Under the pieces are notes generated by a model that was not told the DNA's origin, did no database searches, and saw only the letters and a list, made by a program, of their open reading frames with translations. A DNA stretch of 9,109 bases from Deltaproteobacteria bacterium. GTDB lineage: Bacteria; DRYD01. This document shows, piece after piece, positions 1-6,212 of this stretch. The stretch is from NCBI GenBank assembly GCA_028276365.1, contig JAPYWL010000048.1, forward strand, positions 1-9,109, read 5' to 3'. The translations under genes and the position numbers were made by a program. Each line of letters begins with the position of its first letter. Position 1 is the stretch's first letter.

Positions 1-210
1 TCTAGTTCCTCCTCTACCTCCTCCCCCATGTGCCTTGTAATCTTTAGCCTCAGGACTTAACTCTATTCTATCAATATTATTACTATAACCTTTATCAAAC
101 TCCACCAACTTTTGTTCAGAAGTATTTCCTTCATTTTTTTGATTAACTTTTATATTATTAGCATCATATCTTCCAATATCAAATTTTTCTCTACCTTCAT
201 AGATATACAT
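1..210 (-). CDS. Unrecognised protein, N-terminal part (runs off the left edge)
   Basis: Seventy codons are open from an ATG at 210 to the window edge, so only the N-terminus is visible. The start is supported by an excellent ribosome binding site: AAGGGGGTGAT, one mismatch from the ideal AAGGAGGTGAT, with suitable spacing to the ATG at 210. An in-frame ATG two codons upstream is too close to that site. The protein begins MYIYEGREKFDIGRYD, is hydrophilic, and has no signal peptide or membrane segment. Around residues 50-70 it has IELSPEAKDYKAH and then a Gly/Arg-rich stretch. The phrase LSPEA is faintly like the N-terminal region of SprA-related putative metalloproteases, but that is too short to assign a function. 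It is downstream of and co-directional with the TonB-dependent receptor, with about 200 bases and its own promoter region between them. Confidence 0.7.
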   Translation of the reverse strand, partial: MYIYEGREKFDIGRYDANNIKVNQKNEGNTSEQKLVEFDKGYSNNIDRIELSPEAKDYKAHGGGGRGGTR

Positions 211-257
211 ACACATCACCCCCTTTATACTGATAAAACTATCTATTATTATAAAAT

Positions 258-299
258 TTTTAACAAATAAATCTATACTATATTTGTTAAAATGTTTAA
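258..299 (-). promoter_or_regulatory. Putative promoter with overlapping 12-bp inverted repeat
   Basis: A perfect inverted repeat has arms TTTTAACAAATA (258-269) and TATTTGTTAAAA (281-292) around an 11-base spacer. On the minus strand a possible -35 TTAAAC (299-294) and -10 TATAGA (277-272), 16 bases apart, put the -10 inside the spacer between the two arms. That is the arrangement expected of an operator over the promoter of the gene starting at 210. Further TGTTAAA copies lie at 305 and 326, about 20-21 bases apart. The background is very AT-rich, so promoter hexamers are weak evidence. The inverted repeat is the firmer observation. Confidence 0.4.
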
Positions 300-411
300 A
301 AATATGTTAAATATTTTAAAAAAATTGTTAAATCTATATACTCTTTATTACTCTTTATATACTGTAAAACAATTTCCTCAATAATTTTCCCCTGCTTGAT
401 AAAAAATAACT

Positions 412-2673
412 TTAAAAGTTATAAGTTATTCCCAAATATAGATTTCTTCTATATCCAGGATATTTAGTCACAGGAGCATTTAAAGAATAACTTACCGGAT
501 AATAAAACTTCTCATTAAATAAATTATTAACATACAAAGTGATATAAGAATTTTTATCAATAAAATAGTTAACCGTTAAGTTAGATAATATATAAGGTTT
601 AATTTTAAAAGTATCGGGTACTGGAAAAAGTGGTATAAATCCAGTAGTTATTAATCTTCGTGGATCATCTATTAAAGTTTGAGAGGTGTATTTAGCTTCT
701 AAAGCTATACTTAAATTATTTTTAAATTTATAACCATATTTTACTAATGTAATTAATTTAGGAGAATTTGGCATATACTCTAAATTACCTAACGATTGAA
801 CAAAATTACTTATTCTAACATTAGAATAAGAAGCAGAAAATCTAAAGAAACTTTTATCATCAACTTGATAAACATAATCCATAAAAACCCCAACATCCTT
901 TAAATTTGCTAAGCTACTATAACCTATTATAGTGAATCCAAAAACAGTTGATGTAGGATCTTCATAAATTAAATCCTTTATTTTAGTATCATACAAAGAA
1001 AAAGTAAAATAACTCTTCTTATTTTTATATAATTTCTCTTTATAATATACTAATTCAATTGTTCTGTGTTTTTCAGGAAAGATAACCAAAGGCTCAGTTA
1101 CATAGGCATTCCAATAAGCATTCCTGTAAACCTCAAAAAAAGAAGGAAATCTAATATTACTAGAATAAATTAATTTAATTGAACTATTATTAGGTAAAAC
1201 TTTTATTATACCAAATTTAGGTATAAAATAATTAGATACATTAACATTTTGAATAACAAATTCATTAGTTCCAAATAAAGGAGAATCATAAACGTATCTC
1301 TTATCTTTATATATATTTGAATAATTATCAAACCTACCCCCTAAAGCTAATATTAAATCATCTTTTAAATAATAATCCATATGAAAATATAATGAATATA
1401 CAAAGAAGTTATTAGAAACATTGGAATAAAATCCACTAATATTATATCTTTCAGATGAAATAAAAGAATAATTAGCATCAAAATTACTTACCTTAGAAAG
1501 TATTCTTTGAACATCCAAACCTAATAGTAAATCATATTTTTTAGATCTTATATTCAAGTTATTCTCAAAAGAAACAACTTCAGCAACATTTTTATCTACA
1601 TTTATAGCACTTAAGTCCTCATAAGGCAACTCACTATCATTAGAATACTTATTATAATATATCTTCGTATTTAACTGGATATTAGAAGATAGTTGAAATT
1701 TTCTTTGGTAATAAAATAATCGGGTTTTATCAATACCATAAGATAAAGGAGAATTCATTTCAAAACTACCAGGTCCTGTTGGATAATTATATCTATTAGC
1801 ATAATTGGCAAAATAAATTTGCTCATTTTCATTATATAAAGCAAGGTAATCATAATATTTCCAGGTTCTATCTTTATAAAAGGAAGTATTAATAGGATCA
1901 TCAATATTTCCACCATAAACAGCTTGTCTTTCATTAAAAAATATCTTTCTTCCTTTATAATTAAAAAAATCAGCACCCACTGATAAATAATAATTCCCTA
2001 TTTTTTTATCAAACATAAAACCATTTATAGTATTTATTTTATCTTCATTAAAATTAACAAATGAATAAACATTAAAATTTTGTTCTTTTGAATAATCTGA
2101 AAGATAATACTTATAATTAGGAATAATGTTTATTGTAGCTAATAGAGAGTTACTACCAAAGTATACATTAGAATATCCATGAACTATTTCAATACTATTT
2201 ATAAATCGTACAGGATAATCTGTAGAATATCCAAAATTATAGTCATTAGTTCTATAACCATTAAGTAATATTAAAGATCTGGAATTAACGCTTCCAGGTA
2301 TCTGTATTCCTTTATTTCCAAGGTACCAGGCTTGTCCATCTTCTACTACATATAACCCTGGACTAAAATTAAATAAAGTTTTCAAATCAGGGTAATAAAA
2401 AAACTTTAGTTCTAAGGGCTGTATCACTGAAATAGTTGCAGAAGATTTTAAAATACTTTGACTATATTTCGTTAAACTCTCAACAGTAGTTATAAAGTTT
2501 ACCTCTTGTTCTATATATTCCTTATCTTCAAAATTTTTCTTAATTTCTGAATTTAACCTATCTTCTTCTACACCAAAACTACTTAAAGAAATCAAAAAAA
2601 TAAAAAATAAAGTTATTAATAAACTAAAAACAATTTTATTTATAAAAATTAAGTTATTAATTTTAGTCTTCAT
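412..2673 (-). CDS. TonB-dependent outer-membrane receptor
   Basis: This is a 753-residue outer-membrane barrel receptor that would take up a ligand using TonB/ExbBD energy. Residues 1-34 form a signal peptide (basic start, then a long hydrophobic core ending near SSFG). The N-terminal plug domain covers roughly 75-190. Its typical landmarks are the SRSLILLNGYR region (131-141), IEIVHG (161-166), and YFGSN followed by INIIP (171-185), matching the family's IEVVRGP...YGS.A..G.INI pattern. The rest is alternating, Tyr/Asn/Ser-rich beta-strand sequence. The C-terminus is PGYRRNLYLGITYNF, with the terminal Phe expected of a BAM-assembled barrel. The ATG at 2673 follows a GGAGG about 11 bases upstream. 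The gene lies 88 bases downstream of the periplasmic binding protein gene and is probably co-transcribed with it. No clear TonB box is visible, though QEVNFITTVES near residue 56 could be a degenerate one. The substrate cannot be read from the sequence. Confidence 0.93.
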   Translation of the reverse strand: MKTKINNLIFINKIVFSLLITLFFIFLISLSSFGVEEDRLNSEIKKNFEDKEYIEQEVNFITTVESLTKYSQSILKSSATISVIQPLELKFFYYPDLKTLFNFSPGLYVVEDGQAWYLGNKGIQIPGSVNSRSLILLNGYRTNDYNFGYSTDYPVRFINSIEIVHGYSNVYFGSNSLLATINIIPNYKYYLSDYSKEQNFNVYSFVNFNEDKINTINGFMFDKKIGNYYLSVGADFFNYKGRKIFFNERQAVYGGNIDDPINTSFYKDRTWKYYDYLALYNENEQIYFANYANRYNYPTGPGSFEMNSPLSYGIDKTRLFYYQRKFQLSSNIQLNTKIYYNKYSNDSELPYEDLSAINVDKNVAEVVSFENNLNIRSKKYDLLLGLDVQRILSKVSNFDANYSFISSERYNISGFYSNVSNNFFVYSLYFHMDYYLKDDLILALGGRFDNYSNIYKDKRYVYDSPLFGTNEFVIQNVNVSNYFIPKFGIIKVLPNNSSIKLIYSSNIRFPSFFEVYRNAYWNAYVTEPLVIFPEKHRTIELVYYKEKLYKNKKSYFTFSLYDTKIKDLIYEDPTSTVFGFTIIGYSSLANLKDVGVFMDYVYQVDDKSFFRFSASYSNVRISNFVQSLGNLEYMPNSPKLITLVKYGYKFKNNLSIALEAKYTSQTLIDDPRRLITTGFIPLFPVPDTFKIKPYILSNLTVNYFIDKNSYITLYVNNLFNEKFYYPVSYSLNAPVTKYPGYRRNLYLGITYNF

Positions 2674-2760
2674 TAGTTTTAATCCCTCCCTGATTTATCT
2701 TTATATTTTTAAATATTTTGCCAAATTTCTTAAACTTTTTAGTTTTCTTTATAATTTATA

Positions 2761-2788
2761 ATTATAATTTATAATTTTTATTAGTAAA
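2761..2788 (-). promoter_or_regulatory. Possible internal promoter before the receptor gene
   Basis: At the very end of the binding-protein gene the minus strand reads TTTACT (2788-2783), 16 bases, then TATAAT (2766-2761). This sits in a run of TATAATT-like repeats at about 2750-2776. It could give the receptor its own transcript with a leader of about 80 bases. Matches like this are common by chance in such AT-rich DNA, so this is only a candidate. Confidence 0.25.
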
Positions 2789-3763
2789 TATAATAAATTT
2801 GTCAGTAAAAAACATATAATTTTTAGCACTAACTTTTTTATTTAAGGAATAATTTTCGATAAAATTAGAAACCTCAATTCCTAACACTTTATAATCTACA
2901 CTAAATATTATATCAACTCCATAATTTAGCAAGACATTATGAGTAGATACTATTGTTTTATTATTTTTCTTAGCATAGTATATTATTTTGAATAAATTTT
3001 CTTCTTCTAAAGTAAATATATCAGGCAATATAAAAACTACATCACATTTTTTAATTTGTTCTTCAATCTTATTTATATTATAGTTATTAACATTGATAGG
3101 GATAAAACTTAAGTTTAGTTGTTTAATTTCCTTTTGATAATTAGTGTATCCTCCTATGCTATAAATTAATCCTATATTTTTAGTTGCAGGTAATATCTTT
3201 TTTATCTCCGTTGCGATTTTATTAAAATCAGGATAAATTGAAAATCCAATAAATTTATTTTCAATTCCTAAATATTCTGGTGATAAAACTAAAGAATATA
3301 TATTTAAAGCTTTAGGATTATAATTATTTTTAATAAAATTAGCAGCCTCACTAGTTAAAGCTATAACAATAGGAAATTTATCTATATCATAATCCCTTGC
3401 TTGATTTACATCTATAATGGTAACTTTATTAATATCATATTTACTCAAAAATCCTTGAATAAAGAGGTTTACAACATCATTGCTTTTACCTTTTATTATC
3501 AATACAGGTTCTAAATTAATATAACTACTATCTTTATTAACACTTAATAAAATCAAAGGATTAACCTTAAATTCATTATTTCCATAATCTTTATCATAAT
3601 TTAAACCTAATAAAGATAAAAATCCATATTCATCAAATATATAATTTTCTTGATTATTTAAATTATTAATTTCAAAATTCTGAACCTGAGTATTCTGGGG
3701 GTAAATCTTTACAAATAAAGAAAACCATAAAAACAAAACTAATAAAAGTATTCTTTTATACAT
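2762..3763 (-). CDS. Periplasmic binding protein, ABC_sub_bind type (COG2984-like)
   Basis: This 333-residue exported protein resembles the periplasmic component of the uncharacterised ABC system family PF04392/COG2984. Residues 1-22 are a signal peptide (MYKR, then a hydrophobic core ending near KIYPQ). There is no lipobox Cys, so it should be free in the periplasm. The mature part shows the family pattern of two alpha/beta lobes: FPIVIALTSEAANFI, a segment on the ligand-dependent protein (YLGIENKFIGFSIYPDF), ILPATKNIGLIYS at the lobe switch, and KKCDVVFILPD then NKTIVSTH and YGVDIIFSVD in the second lobe. I chose the ATG at 3763 because GGAGGT lies about 10 bases upstream. An in-frame TTG at 3781 would place that site inside the gene. 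It is the first gene of a likely operon with the receptor. No cognate ATPase or permease of its own family is nearby. Similar binding-protein/TonB-receptor pairs occur in other bacteria, and the ligand is unknown. Confidence 0.8.
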   Translation of the reverse strand: MYKRILLLVLFLWFSLFVKIYPQNTQVQNFEINNLNNQENYIFDEYGFLSLLGLNYDKDYGNNEFKVNPLILLSVNKDSSYINLEPVLIIKGKSNDVVNLFIQGFLSKYDINKVTIIDVNQARDYDIDKFPIVIALTSEAANFIKNNYNPKALNIYSLVLSPEYLGIENKFIGFSIYPDFNKIATEIKKILPATKNIGLIYSIGGYTNYQKEIKQLNLSFIPINVNNYNINKIEEQIKKCDVVFILPDIFTLEEENLFKIIYYAKKNNKTIVSTHNVLLNYGVDIIFSVDYKVLGIEVSNFIENYSLNKKVSAKNYMFFTDKFIIFTNKNYKL

Positions 3764-3847
3764 TATTTTATACACCTCCAATTAAAACATTGTGTATTTT
3801 GGTATTTTTTTAGTTTTTAAATTTTTTTATTTTTTTAACATTTTTTT

Positions 3848-3876
3848 AATATATTTTTCTGAAAAAAAATAATCAA
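3848..3876 (-). promoter_or_regulatory. Sigma70-type promoter for the binding protein/receptor pair
   Basis: The minus strand has TTGATT (3876-3871), a 17-base spacer, and TATATT (3853-3848). This is close to consensus with ideal spacing. Transcription would begin near 3841, giving a leader of roughly 78 bases that ends in a good GGAGGT ribosome binding site. It is the best promoter match seen in the divergent intergenic region. Confidence 0.55.
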
Positions 3877-3926
3877 TCCTTTTAATAAATCCACAATTAC
3901 AGTTTAGAACACCCTTAGTACTATCA

Positions 3927-3957
3927 TTTACAAAAGGAATAAATATAAAAATATAAA
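3927..3957 (+). promoter_or_regulatory. Weak candidate promoter for the ABC permease gene
   Basis: TTTACA (3927-3932) is followed after 19 bases by TATAAA (3952-3957). The spacing is long, and the leader to the ATG at 3975 would be only about ten bases with no ribosome binding site. The surrounding DNA is almost all A/T, so other positions are equally possible. Confidence 0.25.
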
Positions 3958-3974
3958 AAATAATTAAAGATGTT

Positions 3975-5114
3975 ATGTTATCAGTAAGTTTTAAATTAGC
4001 AAATAGTAATTTAATATATAGAAAAGAAAGGACATTATTAACTATTTTCTCTATAGCAATTTCTATTTTTATTTCTTTTTTATTGCTTTCAATAATAGAT
4101 GGTTTTTTAAAAACTATTGGAAATTCTTTAAATTTAAAGAAAATAGATATAATAATAAGCAGTGGAGAACTACCAATAGAGTTAGGTCCAATAGTAATAA
4201 GTACAAATTCCTTTAAAATAGATAATAACATATACCAAGAGCTAAATCAAAAATACCCAAATTTCGTTATCTCCCCAGTTTTTAAAAATTTAATCAAAAT
4301 AAATAATAAATTAATCCCTATTATATCTTTAAATCTTAAATACCTTGATAAATTTTATCCTAACTTTTATGTAAATATCTTATCCACAGAGGATATAGTA
4401 TTAATAGGAGAAAAATTAGCAAAAATTCTAAACCTTAAAGAAAACGATACTATAATCATACAAAATAAAATATTCAAAGTTTATAAAATTTTAAACCAAA
4501 TAAACGGTTATGAAGATTACTCTATTTTTTTAGATTACAAAGAATATACTAAACTATTTAATGTAAATAATTTATCTCAATTATGGATTATTACCAATTT
4601 AAATAATTTAGAAAATAAAAAGATAATTCAAATGTTAAAAAATAATTATCCCAATTTATTTTTTTACGAAAATGAAGAGATAAATAGTAATCAGTATTCA
4701 TTAATAGCTATATTAAAAAGCTTACAAGTAATAATAATAGTAGCATCAGTAAGTACAGCTTTAGTTGCTTCTACAAATACTATATTAATAACTACCTTTG
4801 AAAGAATAAAAGAATTTGCTATATTATTAGCAATAGGTAGTCCAAGAGCTTTAATATTTTTATCTGTACTCCTTGAAGGCATTATAATATCCTTTATTGG
4901 CTCAATTATTGGGATAATCTTAGGAATAATATCTAGTTTATTATTTCAAAGTTCATTTTACAAAGCAATCAACTTATCTATTCCTATAGTATCAATTTCT
5001 GCTAATGTTTTTTTACAAATTTTAATAATCACATTCTTAATTGGAATCTTATCATCAATTATACCAGCTTACATCTCATCTACTATTAATTTACAAGAAT
5101 CTATAAAAAAATAA
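3975..5114 (+). CDS. FtsX/MacB/LolC-type ABC transporter permease
   Basis: This is a 379-residue inner-membrane permease of the FtsX superfamily, which couples an ATPase to periplasmic work such as lipoprotein release or efflux. It begins with the family's typical cytoplasmic segment (LANSNLIYRKERTLLT), then TM1 at about 20-44. A periplasmic MacB-type core follows at roughly 46-245, and three more TM helices fill the C-terminal FtsX domain. The most diagnostic stretch is ERIKEFAILLAIGSPRALIF, followed by LLEGIIISFIGSIIGIILG, matching the family's E.EIG.L.A.G......I...LE....G..G...G pattern. The length is slightly short of LolC/LolE (about 400). No ATP-binding partner is encoded in this window, so it must pair with an ATPase elsewhere or belong to a scattered system. 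The ATG at 3975 has no clear Shine-Dalgarno sequence. It is transcribed divergently from the binding-protein gene; any functional link is unproven. Confidence 0.9.
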   Translation: MLSVSFKLANSNLIYRKERTLLTIFSIAISIFISFLLLSIIDGFLKTIGNSLNLKKIDIIISSGELPIELGPIVISTNSFKIDNNIYQELNQKYPNFVISPVFKNLIKINNKLIPIISLNLKYLDKFYPNFYVNILSTEDIVLIGEKLAKILNLKENDTIIIQNKIFKVYKILNQINGYEDYSIFLDYKEYTKLFNVNNLSQLWIITNLNNLENKKIIQMLKNNYPNLFFYENEEINSNQYSLIAILKSLQVIIIVASVSTALVASTNTILITTFERIKEFAILLAIGSPRALIFLSVLLEGIIISFIGSIIGIILGIISSLLFQSSFYKAINLSIPIVSISANVFLQILIITFLIGILSSIIPAYISSTINLQESIKK

Positions 5115-5156
5115 AAAAAATAATAAGAAAATAAGAAATTAATAAATAAGCAATTA

Positions 5157-5222
5157 CCGCCAGCTGGGTTAATTAAAAAAATAAAAAAAATTAAAAAAAA
5201 GGCGGAATATAAATATCCCAGC
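5157..5222 (+). promoter_or_regulatory. Putative H-type pseudoknot in the leader of the next gene
   Basis: In a stretch that is otherwise nearly all A/T, two GC-containing helices can form in interleaved order. CCGCC (5157-5161) pairs with GGCGG (5201-5205), and GCTGGG (5163-5168) pairs with CCCAGC (5217-5222). The first connecting loop is a single A, the middle loop is 32 bases of A/T, and the last loop is 11 bases (AATATAAATAT). The order a-b-a'-b' is pseudoknot topology, and a one-base loop across a six-bp helix fits known H-type geometry. The element ends 15 bases before the ATG at 5238, where no Shine-Dalgarno sequence is seen. It matches no riboswitch class I can name. It could be a cis-regulatory RNA, a small RNA, or a remnant of a structured end of the permease transcript. 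Confidence 0.4.
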
Positions 5223-5237
5223 AAAAAAAACTTAAAT

Positions 5238-5579
5238 ATGACATTAGAAGAATATATAGATTATAGTGTGTTTGATCTTCTATATGATTTTTATAACAAA
5301 GCCCAAAAAATCGAAGCTAAAGTGAATCTTTATATAAATAATTTACAAATAACCAAAGATAACAAAACTATACACTTAACTTTTAATCGATTAAATCAAA
5401 AAATATTAAATACTGATACTTTAGGTTTTCTTGATATTTATGGATATAGTATAAGTTATAAAATATATTTAACCTCAAAATTTGAATGGGTTATAAAAAT
5501 AGAGAATGAAAAATTAATTAAAATAGACAGTGGATTAATAAATTACATCATATATAAAGCATTTGGTATTTTAGCTTAA
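5238..5579 (+). CDS. Unrecognised 113-residue protein
   Basis: I do not recognise this protein. It starts MTLEEYIDYSVFDLLYDFYN, with an acidic amphipathic N-terminal helix. A beta-rich middle follows (KVNLYINNLQITKDNKTIHL, then GYSISYKIYLTSKFEWVIKI) and a short hydrophobic tail (YIIYKAFGILA). There is no signal peptide, no clear TM helix and no Cys. The alternation suggests a small soluble alpha/beta or antiparallel sheet fold. The ATG at 5238 is the first normal start codon. The frame is open upstream to about 5127 but offers no ATG, GTG or TTG there. No ribosome binding site is visible, and a possible pseudoknot sits just upstream. It lies 123 bases after the permease and 25 bases before the split membrane protein, so the three may share a transcript. 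Confidence 0.6.
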   Translation: MTLEEYIDYSVFDLLYDFYNKAQKIEAKVNLYINNLQITKDNKTIHLTFNRLNQKILNTDTLGFLDIYGYSISYKIYLTSKFEWVIKIENEKLIKIDSGLINYIIYKAFGILA

Positions 5580-5604
5580 TAAAACATAAACGCCAATAAA
5601 TTAA

Positions 5605-6113
5605 ATGACAATAGATATCTCAAAAGAAAAAGAAGAATTAATAAAACCTCTTAAAAAATTAAAAAATCTCAATATAAATTTATATGACAGTTTATTTTAT
5701 TTAGCGGATCATAAAAAATTAGCTTGGCTATTGGTATTATTTATCTACTTTGTTTTTCCTTTTATATCTTTTATTCTTTCACCCTTTATAAGCATATTTT
5801 ATTTTTTATAGATTTATTTTATAAAAAAAATGTAAAGGATTTTTTATTTATTACCTTTGTTATCTTAATCTTTGCTGTTTTAATACTTCCTCCTATATAT
5901 TTTTTTATTTCATTTTTTTTGGTTTCAAAGTATAAATCAAATATTTCTAAATTTTGTCAAGGATTATATGAATTAACAGGAAATGAAGAATTTAACATGT
6001 GTGCAATACACTTTTTAAATGTACCACTTGATAAAGGTAAAAATACAAAAGCAATAGATACAATATACCCTCATAAAGAACCATTTGAAAACCTATATAA
6101 ACTGCTAATTTAA
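5605..6113 (+). CDS. Two-TM membrane protein split by a -1 frame change
   Basis: The first frame encodes 68 residues from ATG 5605 to TAG 5809-5811: a charged N-terminus (MTIDISKEKEELIKPLKKL) and TM1 at about 39-66. A second frame, open only from about 5715, continues to TAA 6111-6113. A -1 shift at 5802-5808 joins them into a 169-residue protein with a second TM at about 80-107. Its soluble tail has SKYKSNISKFCQGLYELTGN near 108-127 and TIYPHKEPFENLYKLL at the end. That tail is faintly like the C-terminal part of M48/HtpX-type membrane peptidases (ADRxAAELTGN ... THPPxxxRIxxL). The zinc-binding HEXXH and Glu are absent, so activity is not expected. Either the shift is programmed, or a T was lost from the T6 run (gene decay or sequencing error). 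No ribosome binding site is visible. Confidence 0.5.
5802..5808 (+). other. T TTT TTA heptamer, candidate -1 frameshift site
   Basis: In the frame of the 68-residue product, the codons are TAT TTT TTA TAG. The last T of TAT with the next two codons gives T TTT TTA, a canonical X XXY YYZ slippery heptamer (the same as in HIV-1 gag-pol), followed at once by a stop. Slipping back one base gives ATA GAT TTA TTT and enters exactly the frame that stays open to 6113. I see no convincing downstream stem-loop, which weakens the programmed interpretation. A missing T in the homopolymer would give the same picture. Confidence 0.4.
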
Positions 6114-6212
6114 AAAATCCCCAATGAAATAAATATTATTGAAATTACAGCAGAAAAATAAATATATAAAAATATTTTATTGTTATTTTTTAAAAATAGC
6201 TTTTGTTAATCC
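6114..6212. other. Convergent intergenic spacer
   Basis: This spacer lies between the converging membrane-protein and nuclease-like genes. The only structure seen is a weak A/T-only stem, AAAAATA (6168-6174) with TATTTTT (6184-6190), followed by one more T and then an A-run. It could be a poor terminator. None of the decamer repeats found on the other side of the nuclease-like gene occurs here. Confidence 0.3.

Noticed and set aside
1755-1976. A 73-codon minus-strand open frame inside the TonB receptor gene
   Set aside because: It is an alternative frame of the receptor, low in complexity and rich in Ile/Leu/Met, with no ribosome binding site.
3764-3781. TTG start for the periplasmic binding protein, giving 339 residues
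   Set aside because: It would place the GGAGGT ribosome binding site inside the gene. The ATG at 3763 has the right spacing and gives a clean signal peptide.
3827-4231. A 134-codon minus-strand open frame overlapping the start of the ABC permease gene
   Set aside because: Its first half is antisense to conserved permease sequence. The last 45 codons (ending STKGVLNCNCGFIKRID and on) look fairly protein-like and lie in the intergenic region, so a gene remnant is possible. However, they overlap the best promoter and have no start of their own.
4691-4882. A 63-codon minus-strand open frame
   Set aside because: It is antisense to the conserved FtsX-domain region of the permease.
5127-5237. N-terminal extension of the 113-residue protein through the GC island
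   Set aside because: The frame is open from 5127 but contains no ATG, GTG or TTG before 5238, and the encoded sequence is mostly poly-Lys/Ile.
5724-6113. An independent 129-residue gene starting at TTG 5724
   Set aside because: The TTG lies inside the first frame's TM1 region with no ribosome binding site. The frame makes better sense as the continuation of the gene starting at 5605 after a -1 shift.
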